NCBI GenBank assembly: GCA_027297025.1
Contig: JAPUIM010000170.1
Location: forward strand, 1 to 7,887
Source of the DNA: Bacteroidota bacterium
GTDB taxonomy: Bacteria > Bacteroidota > Bacteroidia > Cytophagales > Cyclobacteriaceae
Length of the DNA stretch: 7,887 bases
Direction of reading: 5' to 3'
This document shows positions 1 through 6,388 of the stretch, piece after piece (the first letter of the stretch is position 1; every line of letters starts with the position of its first letter). The position numbers were made by a program, and so were the translations under genes. The notes under the pieces were generated by a model, which saw only the letters and a program-made list of their open reading frames with translations, did not search any database and was not told where the DNA came from.

Positions 1-332
1 TAAAGAATTTCTATGTCACGTAGTTGATCTTTTAAGATGGACCCTATCGAAATATTTTGATGGTAGTTTCTAAGACTTTTCAAGATTAGGTTCTTGAGAT
101 AATTTTTGGTTACATGCAATTGTCTGATAAAAGCCTCTCCATTAAACCCTTGTTTTATGGCTTTTTCATTATAACAATCCCCTCTATCAGTTTTGGTTTG
201 TTTTTCGATAGCCTCAAATAACCTAATGTGGTTTTTGGTACCACTATAACCCGAGGCAAATAATTTGAAATAGCGCTTTTCTGATTTTGACAACGACTTA
301 ATTAGCTCAAAGAGCTCGTCCTTACTTTTCAT
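1..332 (-). CDS. Conserved Bacteroidota hypothetical protein, N-terminal part (runs off left edge)
   Basis: An open frame without stops starts with ATG at 332 on the minus strand and continues past base 1, giving 110 codons plus two bases. The N-terminus is intact and the C-terminus is outside the window. The visible protein is Lys-rich and appears helical. Residues 15-27 read SKSEKRYFKLFAS, and residues 68-91 hold a second dense stretch (FIRQLHVTKNYL followed by KNLILKSLRNYH). I recognise this combination from a conserved hypothetical family common in Bacteroidota, whose full-length members run to several hundred residues and look like helical-repeat (TPR-like) proteins. That recognition is from memory. 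No catalytic motif, signal peptide or membrane segment is visible, so no function is proposed. It is transcribed divergently from the VOC cluster across a 223-nt gap. Coding is well supported by the sustained frame and natural composition. Confidence 0.82.
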   Translation of the reverse strand, partial: MKSKDELFELIKSLSKSEKRYFKLFASGYSGTKNHIRLFEAIEKQTKTDRGDCYNEKAIKQGFNGEAFIRQLHVTKNYLKNLILKSLRNYHQNISIGSILKDQLRDIEIL

Positions 333-555
333 GGAATTGTACGTTAGGAATAACTTTAATTATCATTCATGCTCCAAAAATTATCCTAATTTAGGTTTTT
401 AGATTAATATCTCTATTAACACTTAATTTAAAATACTACGTTTTTGTAATAAATTGATTCAATTCCGTCAATCTTTTGACCTAGTTTAGCCGTGTATATG
501 ATATTGAATGATTCAGCAATCAAATTAAATCAAAGGCTTTAAAATTTAAACAATC
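333..555. other. Divergent AT-rich intergenic region
   Basis: This 223-nt gap separates the minus-strand hypothetical gene (start at 332) from the plus-strand VOC cluster (start at 556). It must hold the promoters for both directions unless the VOC genes are driven otherwise. Reading the minus strand, 383-375 gives TAATTTTTG, similar to a Bacteroidota -7 box but with one extra base, and I found no well-placed TTTG upstream of it. I see no ORF, RNA gene or long repeat in the gap. Confidence 0.6.
475..506 (+). promoter_or_regulatory. Weak candidate promoter for the VOC cluster
   Basis: TTTGAC at 475-480 is followed after 16 nt by TATGAT at 497-502, then ATTG to 506. This resembles a generic -35/-10 pair. 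It only partly matches the Bacteroidota TAnnTTTG -7 box. It lies about 50 nt before the ATG at 556. The region is so AT-rich that chance matches are likely, so this is a low-confidence inference. Confidence 0.25.
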
Positions 556-927
556 ATGGCCAACGCGATAAACTGGTTCGAGATCCCCGCCTCAGACTTC
601 AGTAGGGCTAAAAAGTTTTACCAAGATATACTTGGAGTAGATTTTCACATTTTCACTGTTGAAGGTACAGAAATGGCTTTCTTCCCCGAAGATCGAGAGC
701 AATATGGATCTTGTGGATCATTGATTTATGAGAAAGGTAGAAAACCATCTCAGGAAGGTACAGTTGTATACCTCAATGCCGGGGACGACCTATCAGAACC
801 ACTATCGAAGGTGGAGGATGCGGGAGGAAAAGTGATCTTGCCAAGGACCTCAATAGGAGAAAATGGTTTTATCGCTCATTTTATTGATACAGAAGGTAAC
901 AGGGTGGCCTTACATTCAATGAAATGA
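556..927 (+). CDS. VOC-fold (glyoxalase/bleomycin-resistance superfamily) protein, copy 1
   Basis: This 123-aa cytosolic protein has the length and pattern of a single VOC unit made of two beta-alpha-beta-beta-beta halves, roughly residues 1-55 and 65-123. The opening NWFEIPASDFSRAKKFY (6-22) and the closing DTEGNRVALHS (111-121) are the usual VOC end motifs, close to the COG3324-type branch. By-eye alignment puts Trp7 where metalloenzymes of this fold carry the first His, and Ala118 where the C-terminal Glu ligand normally sits. It may therefore bind something without a metal, or use other ligands. The reaction and substrate are unknown. The start is ATG at 556, with AATC just before it and no clear Shine-Dalgarno, which is normal for this phylum. 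Its stop overlaps the next start (ATGA, 924-927). It is about 60% identical by eye to the protein at 1271-1636. There is no signal peptide or membrane segment. Confidence 0.92.
   Translation: MANAINWFEIPASDFSRAKKFYQDILGVDFHIFTVEGTEMAFFPEDREQYGSCGSLIYEKGRKPSQEGTVVYLNAGDDLSEPLSKVEDAGGKVILPRTSIGENGFIAHFIDTEGNRVALHSMK
808..831 (+). repeat. Near-identical 24-bp segment shared by the two VOC genes (copy 1)
   Basis: The 24 bases here match 1517-1540 with a single difference (G versus A at the fourth base of the gtg/gta codon stretch). Both encode KVEDAGGK in the same frame. This is nucleotide-level evidence for common ancestry of the two VOC genes, or for recent conversion, in a region under strong protein constraint. 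Confidence 0.8.
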
Positions 928-1241
928 AAGACCAAAGAATCTTCTTCGATCAAATAGTAAAAAAAATAAGTCAATATCCCCAGATAAAACCAGGGAAGAT
1001 GATGAATTCTTCGGGTATTAAATACAAGGACAAGGTTATTGCCTTCTTCCACAATGATGAAATGATTTTCCGGTTGGGTAAGGACTTTGATCCTCACAAA
1101 TTTGGTCTAAGGGAGGTAAAATTACTCAATCCGTTTAAGAACAAAGGGCCCTTAAAAGGGTGGTTTGTGGTCAACAGATTTGAAAAAGAAAAGTGGGAGG
1201 ACCTAACCCGAAAAGCGTTTGAATATGCTAAGTCTTTATAA
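924..1241 (+). CDS. TfoX/Sxy N-terminal-domain-like small protein
   Basis: A 105-aa, Lys-rich soluble protein. Residues 17-60 fit the layout of stand-alone TfoX N-terminal-domain-like proteins: helix, PxIKPGKMM-(N)SSG turn, KYKDKVIAFF strand, EMIFRL strand. The C-terminal part also fits, with KGWFVVN and then a final helix WEDLTRKAFEYAKSL. Family members usually have KMFGS where this one has KMMNS. The domain resembles the YjbR/MmcQ fold; in enterobacteria TfoX/Sxy relates to competence regulation, but stand-alone versions like this have no assigned role and I do not infer competence here. The start ATG at 924 overlaps the preceding VOC stop as ATGA, indicating translational coupling and a shared transcript. 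The next VOC gene follows after 29 nt. The family call is from pattern memory. Confidence 0.85.
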   Translation: MKDQRIFFDQIVKKISQYPQIKPGKMMNSSGIKYKDKVIAFFHNDEMIFRLGKDFDPHKFGLREVKLLNPFKNKGPLKGWFVVNRFEKEKWEDLTRKAFEYAKSL

Positions 1242-1270
1242 ATACATTTTAAACTTAAAATCTATCAATC

Positions 1271-1636
1271 ATGGCAAATGCAGTTAATTGGTTTGAACTT
1301 CCGGCTTCTAACTTTGACCGGGCAGTGGATTTTTACAGCAACGTCTTTGGCATCGATATGCATCGGGCCAATATGATGGGCACCGATATGGCTTTCTTTC
1401 CTGCCGAAGACAAAGGTGTGGGCGGAGCGGTTGTTTTTGGCGAAGGATATGTTCCTTCCGATACCGGCTCTATAGTGTACCTAAATGGTGGTGAGGATCT
1501 GAGTGGTGCTCTTTCCAAGGTAGAGGATGCGGGAGGAAAATTACTTTTACCCAAAACCGCCATTGGCGAAAACGGGTTTATTGCTCATTTTCAAGATACC
1601 GAAGGAAATAGAGTGGCAATCCACTCTATGAACTAA
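1271..1636 (+). CDS. VOC-fold (glyoxalase/bleomycin-resistance superfamily) protein, copy 2
   Basis: This 121-aa cytosolic VOC-fold protein is paralogous to the one at 556-927. The N-terminus (MANAxNWFExPASxFxRA), the segment LSKVEDAGGK and the tail IGENGFIAHFxDTEGNRVA are shared almost residue for residue. The middle (about 28-65) diverges and is two residues shorter. Trp7 and Ala116 again occupy positions where metal-dependent members carry His and Glu, by eye. Its sequence is close to the common Bacteroidota version of this family (FGIDMHRANMMGTDMAFFPAED then GAVVFGEGYVPS), so this copy may be the ancestral one; that is inference. Both copies share AATC directly before ATGGC. It is the last gene of the plus-strand cluster, and a strong hairpin terminator begins 19 nt after its stop. 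Enzymatic activity is unknown. Cytosolic location is inferred from the lack of a signal peptide. Confidence 0.93.
   Translation: MANAVNWFELPASNFDRAVDFYSNVFGIDMHRANMMGTDMAFFPAEDKGVGGAVVFGEGYVPSDTGSIVYLNGGEDLSGALSKVEDAGGKLLLPKTAIGENGFIAHFQDTEGNRVAIHSMN
1517..1540 (+). repeat. Near-identical 24-bp segment shared by the two VOC genes (copy 2)
   Basis: Partner of 808-831, with 23 of 24 bases identical and the same reading frame, encoding KVEDAGGK. Elsewhere the two genes differ at many codons, so this stretch stands out. Confidence 0.8.
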
Positions 1637-1655
1637 CCCCGCAGGTGTTAGTAAT

Positions 1656-1690
1656 AGAGATTCCCTGTTTTCCAGGGAGTCTCTTATTTT
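1656..1690 (+). terminator. Rho-independent terminator of the VOC cluster (possibly bidirectional)
   Basis: Bases 1656-1667 (AGAGATTCCCTG) pair with 1673-1684 (CAGGGAGTCTCT) as a 12-bp stem with one G-T pair, and the loop is 5 nt. The downstream arm runs into TTATTTTTATTG, a T-rich tail. It lies 19 nt after the VOC copy 2 stop. On the minus strand the same hairpin is followed by ATTACTAACA, a poor U-tract, so it may only assist termination of the convergent pump operon. Confidence 0.82.
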
Positions 1691-1715
1691 TATTGTTATT
1701 TTACTCTGTCACCTA

Positions 1716-1748
1716 TAAAAATGGCCCAACCATTAGAAATAATGGTTA
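1716..1748 (-). terminator. Weak candidate terminator with overlapping hairpins after the pump operon
   Basis: Read on the minus strand, AACCATT (1747-1741, beginning inside the TAA stop codon of the outer-membrane factor) can pair with AATGGTT (1734-1728). Alternatively AATGG (1734-1730) can pair with CCATT (1724-1720), which is followed directly by TTTAT. The two foldings share the middle arm and exclude each other. The second, with a 5-bp stem and U-rich tail, is the more terminator-like. The stems are short, so confidence is low. Confidence 0.4.
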
Positions 1749-3119
1749 CTTATATTCCTCAATGATCCCACCGGTAAGCCTCATCAAAGAAACATTGGTA
1801 TCCAACAAATTATAAATGGATTGCAACTCTTGAACAGCCGCAATTAAACGGCGGTTTTGCACGGTCCGAAAATCGAAGGAATTGATGGTGCCATTCCGGA
1901 ATTTTTCTTGTGAAATTTGCAGGTTCAAATCTGCTACTTCTCTCTTTCTTCGGTTAATGCCATACAATTGTCTTCTTATGTTGTAACTGTCATAAGCCTC
2001 AGACAAATCCTTGTAAAGGGATAACTTTAATCGATCAGTTCTTACATTTTCAATATCTTCCCTGACAATGGCGTTTTGTATGGCCCGTTTAATCTTTCCA
2101 CCATTAAACAGGGTGAAAGCGATGGTAAAATTGCCATAATACAGACTGGTTTCTGAGTTTAACGGATCGGGAGGGCCGGGAATGGCGACTAAACTTCCGT
2201 CCGGTTGTTGATCGGAAAAACTCGCCTCGCTCAGATCAAGTCTGGTCCTGGTATTGCTAAATCCAGAGGTAAAATTTAGACTCGGGTAGCGCTCGACCTT
2301 GCTTATCTGTAAATCATATTTGACGATAGACTGGGTCAGGTACTGCTTTTTCAAGTCTACATTGTCGCTGTTCATTTTTGCCACCAAATCATCGAACCGA
2401 TAGTTGATGGGTTCAAAGGTTACGCTATCAGGAAAATTATAATCTTTATCCGGATCATCCTCCGCCAATAACAGGTTCAAACTCCTCAGGGAAGAACGAT
2501 ATGTAAGTTGTTGATTGATATAATTGGTAGAGTCAGTAAGGTAATTACCTTCCTCCAACAAAAGATCAGCAGTGGATGCTCCGCCTAGTTCTTTTTTGAG
2601 CACCAGGTAACTGTATCTGTCTTGGGAAAGGTCCATTTGCTTTTGGAATTCATCCAAACGTCGCTTTTGCAGTACCGCAGTATAATATCCCAAAATAATG
2701 GATTGAATAGTATTGGATATGACGATAGAAGCATTACCCTCAGTTTCCCTTTGCAACTGCTCCAGCCGTTGTTTTGACATCTGCACTTTAAATCCGTTAA
2801 AAAGGGTCCAATCCAAGGTCACTGATGGCACCAAGCTATTGGCTACCAGTCGATCTTGTATTTGAAAAGGGGTGGCAGTTTTTATATTATCGGTAAGGCT
2901 GTTATTCTGGGCCAGGTTAAGGTTCAATTGAGGCCATCTTCCAGCCTCACCCCAATTATTGTTATTCCTGGCAATGTCGATGTTTTTGCTTTCTATTTGT
3001 ATATCATAGTTTCTGGCTAACCCGGATTGGATAGCCTGGGAAAGTGATAGTTGCTCCTGCCCCACCACCGGACCACTGATTGTCAAAATAAAACAAAGTA
3101 TTATTGCTGTTGACTTCAT
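1746..3119 (-). CDS. TolC-type outer-membrane factor of RND efflux pump
   Basis: A 457-aa outer-membrane efflux protein that should trimerise into the exit duct of the pump. Residues 1-20 form a signal peptide (basic MKS, hydrophobic IILCFILTI, cleavage likely after VVG before QEQ). There is no lipobox Cys near the cleavage site, so it is not predicted to be a lipoprotein, unlike many OprM-type factors. The internal duplication typical of the family is visible: WPQLNLN (62-68) followed by LDWTLFNG (102-109), and YPSLNFT (278-284) followed by IAFTLFNG (333-340). These mark the two beta-strand pairs per subunit. Long polar helices (about 110-215 and 345-445) would form the periplasmic barrel. 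Residues about 296-325, rich in Pro, Gly and Asp, are a likely surface loop. It is the last gene of the operon, 23 nt after the permease stop. Substrate unknown. Confidence 0.94.
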   Translation of the reverse strand: MKSTAIILCFILTISGPVVGQEQLSLSQAIQSGLARNYDIQIESKNIDIARNNNNWGEAGRWPQLNLNLAQNNSLTDNIKTATPFQIQDRLVANSLVPSVTLDWTLFNGFKVQMSKQRLEQLQRETEGNASIVISNTIQSIILGYYTAVLQKRRLDEFQKQMDLSQDRYSYLVLKKELGGASTADLLLEEGNYLTDSTNYINQQLTYRSSLRSLNLLLAEDDPDKDYNFPDSVTFEPINYRFDDLVAKMNSDNVDLKKQYLTQSIVKYDLQISKVERYPSLNFTSGFSNTRTRLDLSEASFSDQQPDGSLVAIPGPPDPLNSETSLYYGNFTIAFTLFNGGKIKRAIQNAIVREDIENVRTDRLKLSLYKDLSEAYDSYNIRRQLYGINRRKREVADLNLQISQEKFRNGTINSFDFRTVQNRRLIAAVQELQSIYNLLDTNVSLMRLTGGIIEEYK

Positions 3120-3142
3120 AGAAAAATAGTTGTGTGTGTGGG

Positions 3143-6100
3143 TTAGTTATCCTTTTCTAATGCCTTGGGTTCACCATCGTAAGGGGTCTCTGATCTTAAA
3201 TCCTTTGCAAGTTCATCTATCAAAGCATTTCTCTTTGCATCAATTACGGCCCTTTCAACATCTTCCCGAGTGGGTTTTTGACCGGTCCACAACCACTTGA
3301 GATGTCTTCGCACATCATTAAATAATAATATCAACACCGGAAAGAACAGTAAAATAATGATGGTGCCTATCAATACACCATAGGCAACAGACACCGCCAT
3401 AGGAATTAAAAATTGTGCCTGGAAACTGGTTTCCCTGATCAAAGGAAAAAGACCCAACACCGTAGTGATAGAGGTCAATAATATGGGTCTGAATCGTGTC
3501 AATCCTGCATTGAAAGCGGCTTCTTCGGTAAGCATCCCTTCTTTGAGATTGCTATTAAACTTTGCCAGGAATACTACCGCGTCATTGATGATCACTCCCG
3601 ATAAGGCGATCATCCCCCAGGCACTTAAAAGCGACACCGGTATACCTTCAATGCCGTGGCCGATAGCTGATCCTACCCACCCCAAAGGGATCATCATCAT
3701 GATCAAGATCGCTTGCGAAAAGGACCTGAAAGTGAGCATGATAAGGAAGAATATGATCAGGAATGCCATACCAAAGAAAGTTCCGATCTCTGCCTGAGCT
3801 TTGGCGCTCTCACGAGATTGTCCACCCATATCAATTTTTACTCCCGGAAACTGAGCTAGCATTTGAGGAACAATATCATCCTCCACTTTTTTAATAATAG
3901 GTGGCACTTCGATATTGGGATCCACTACATCGGCTTCTACAGTGATAGATCGCACCGTATTGTAGTGCCTGATCCCGGCAATACCACGTTCTATAGAGTA
4001 TTTGGCCAATTCTTTAAGCGGGTACTCCTGCCCATTGGTAGTTTTTATTTTCATGTCTTCCAGTTGTCCCACATTAAGTCTTCCTGATTCCGGATATCTC
4101 ACCCAGACCTTTACCTCATCCGTACCTTTTTGTAGTCGCTGTACCTCTTCACCAAAAAATCCCTGGCGTATCTGCTTGGTTACTTCGTTGTGGGTCAATC
4201 CTAAAAAGTATGCTTCCGGTATAAGTTCAAACAACATTTCGCGATTACCAATGGCCAGATCATCAGTAATTTCCTTAAGATCAGCCAGTCCCTTCAATTC
4301 CTTCTTCAAATAATCTTTGGCTTTATCCAGTTGGTCCTGATTACGCCCCAACAACTTGACAGATACAGGTTTTCCGAATCGATGTTGAGCGCCTATAATG
4401 AATTTTTCAGCCTCAGGAACGTCTCCGATTTTTTCCCTGATACGATCGATAAGGTCATAGGTGGTGATGGGTGTGTCATCCAATTCTTTGTAAAAAACGT
4501 TTATGCCACCGGCATGGGTTCCTTGATCAGATCCATTCATGGTAGTTCCGGTCCCACTAAAAGTGAACTTTATATAATCAACGGTATCTTTGTGTTCCCT
4601 CATTAGGTCATCGTTGACCTGCCATACCTTGTCTTCAAAATCTTTAAGGTAATTTTCGACGGTGTGCTCCCTGGTGCCTGGTTTTAATACCAGTTCAATC
4701 TGAAAATTGGTAAAGGGTATATTGGGGAAAAATGTTGACTTGATTATTCCCCCACCAAGTAACCCTCCCATAATGGGAAAAATGGAAATTAATATTGCCA
4801 ATGAAATGAATCGATATTCCATGGTCCATTTTAAGAATCTCCCATACAGACCATAACGCAAATAGTCGATAAACCCGTTGATCTTTCCTCTGATCCTGGC
4901 GCTGGTACTTCCAGCAGTCTTAACAGTTAATATCTTGTGACTAGCCAGATGAGCAGGTAATACAAAAAATGCCTCAGCCAATGAAAATGCTAAACTAGCA
5001 ATTACCACGATGGCCATATCACGCAAAAATTCAAATCCTCCGGTCAGGAATAACAAAGGAGTAAAAGCCACAATGGTAGTGGTCACAGAGGTGGCTACCG
5101 CTGGTAATACCTCCATGGTACCGTTAATAGCTGCGGTAATGGGATTTTTGGTTTTTTCGAAATGAGCAAATATATTTTCGGCGATTACAATACCGTCATC
5201 CACCAGGATCCCTACTACCATGATCATCCCAAACAAGGAGATCATATTAATGGTAAGGCCAAAAAAAGAACCGATGAAGAACATACCCAGGTAAGATGAG
5301 GGAATACCCCAGGCTACCCATAGCGACAATCTGATGCTCAAAAAGGTGCCCAAAGCAATAAATACCAAAATCAATCCAAGTAGCCCATTGCCGTACAACA
5401 TCTTCAATCGCTGACCCAGGTAATCCATGAAATTAAATGCCACCTCTAAGTGTACTTCCGGGTTGTTCTCATTGAAGTCTTTGGCGTACTGGATCACAAA
5501 TTCAGAGATCTCTTCCAGATCCTCATTTTCCAACCGTTTCACTTCCAGAAAGACCGCCCTTTTGCCATTGATGGTCCACTTATTCGGCCGGTCGGACCAT
5601 TGCTCTTTAATGCTGGCAATGTCTCTTAACAATAATTTGGATCCATCGCGATTAGACCTTAGGACGATCTCACTTATCAGGTCTGCGTCGGTCTGTTGCG
5701 CATTGGAACGTATCAATATCTCCTCATCCTGAGCCTTAATTGATCCGGCGGAAATATCCATATTATTTTTCCTAACCGCATCTACCACCTGATCAAAGGT
5801 TAAATTGTATCGCAACAGGTTATCCTCGGGGACTTCAATGGATATCTCTCTTTCAGTAAAACCCGTTACATTTACCTGGGAAATAACCCCCGAGTTTATC
5901 ATGTCATCTTCAATTTCTTCTCCCAGTCGTTTCAGGGTCAACAGATCAACATCCCCGGTCAATCCTATCCACTGGGCAGTGGTTTGAGGTTTCTGTTTAT
6001 AAATAATGGGTTTCTCTGCACTAACCGGAAACGAACTAATACCGTCTACTGAATTTTTGATTTCAGTATATAACTCATCTATGTCATAACCTTTGAGTGT

Positions 6101-6385
6101 GACCACGGTGATATTGGCAAAGTTTTCCGAAGATTTGGAATACATTTCATCAATACCCACTATGTTGTGAATGGCCTCTTCAATCTTTAGGGTTACGCCC
6201 TCCTCCATTTCCTCAGGAGAAGCTCCAGGATAAGCAACCTGTATAACAATATTTCGCGGTTCACGGGTAGGAAAAAATGATTTATTGGTATTCATCAAGC
6301 TCAAGGCACCACCCACGATGGTGAGAGCTATAATGATATTTGCAAGAACCGGATAGCGAACAAAATATTCTATAGTACTGCGCAT
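3143..6385 (-). CDS. RND-family efflux permease (AcrB/HAE1-like, COG0841 type)
   Basis: A 1080-aa inner-membrane proton-driven transporter, full length for the family. TM1 lies at about 12-30, TM2-TM6 at 333-482, TM7 at 527-546 and TM8-TM12 at 868-1022. Two large periplasmic porter/docking loops lie at about 31-330 and 547-868. TM4 carries GILVDDGIVIAENI with Asp396-Asp397, matching the proton-relay pair Asp407/408 of AcrB. TM10 reads GVIINDAVVFLAKF: Asn934 falls where AcrB has Lys940 and Asp935 follows it. This Asn-Asp form is known from a large AcrB-related subgroup lacking the Lys. RFRPILLTS (964-972) is the conserved TM11 entry. The cytoplasmic C-tail (about 1023-1080) is long and charged. 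Start ATG at 6385 lies 3 nt after the adaptor stop, implying coupled translation. Substrate cannot be told: drug, dye, lipid or metabolite are all possible. The CusA-type heavy-metal subfamily is less likely. Confidence 0.96.
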   Translation of the reverse strand: MRSTIEYFVRYPVLANIIIALTIVGGALSLMNTNKSFFPTREPRNIVIQVAYPGASPEEMEEGVTLKIEEAIHNIVGIDEMYSKSSENFANITVVTLKGYDIDELYTEIKNSVDGISSFPVSAEKPIIYKQKPQTTAQWIGLTGDVDLLTLKRLGEEIEDDMINSGVISQVNVTGFTEREISIEVPEDNLLRYNLTFDQVVDAVRKNNMDISAGSIKAQDEEILIRSNAQQTDADLISEIVLRSNRDGSKLLLRDIASIKEQWSDRPNKWTINGKRAVFLEVKRLENEDLEEISEFVIQYAKDFNENNPEVHLEVAFNFMDYLGQRLKMLYGNGLLGLILVFIALGTFLSIRLSLWVAWGIPSSYLGMFFIGSFFGLTINMISLFGMIMVVGILVDDGIVIAENIFAHFEKTKNPITAAINGTMEVLPAVATSVTTTIVAFTPLLFLTGGFEFLRDMAIVVIASLAFSLAEAFFVLPAHLASHKILTVKTAGSTSARIRGKINGFIDYLRYGLYGRFLKWTMEYRFISLAILISIFPIMGGLLGGGIIKSTFFPNIPFTNFQIELVLKPGTREHTVENYLKDFEDKVWQVNDDLMREHKDTVDYIKFTFSGTGTTMNGSDQGTHAGGINVFYKELDDTPITTYDLIDRIREKIGDVPEAEKFIIGAQHRFGKPVSVKLLGRNQDQLDKAKDYLKKELKGLADLKEITDDLAIGNREMLFELIPEAYFLGLTHNEVTKQIRQGFFGEEVQRLQKGTDEVKVWVRYPESGRLNVGQLEDMKIKTTNGQEYPLKELAKYSIERGIAGIRHYNTVRSITVEADVVDPNIEVPPIIKKVEDDIVPQMLAQFPGVKIDMGGQSRESAKAQAEIGTFFGMAFLIIFFLIMLTFRSFSQAILIMMMIPLGWVGSAIGHGIEGIPVSLLSAWGMIALSGVIINDAVVFLAKFNSNLKEGMLTEEAAFNAGLTRFRPILLTSITTVLGLFPLIRETSFQAQFLIPMAVSVAYGVLIGTIIILLFFPVLILLFNDVRRHLKWLWTGQKPTREDVERAVIDAKRNALIDELAKDLRSETPYDGEPKALEKDN

Positions 6386-6388
6386 AGT

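Noticed and set aside
876..1097. Minus-strand open frame of 73 codons across the VOC/TfoX-like overlap
   Set aside because: It lies opposite two well-supported plus-strand genes and has no family-like pattern.
1333..1563. Minus-strand open frame of 76 codons inside VOC copy 2
   Set aside because: It is the antisense shadow of a clear VOC-fold gene, and its Pro/Ser-rich content is typical of such shadows.
3465..4606. Several plus-strand open frames of 74-110 codons opposite the permease
   Set aside because: They overlap each other and are antisense to a full-length conserved RND permease.
5427..5987. Plus-strand open frames of 101 and 60 codons opposite the permease N-terminal half
   Set aside because: Ser/Arg-rich antisense shadows without recognisable motifs.
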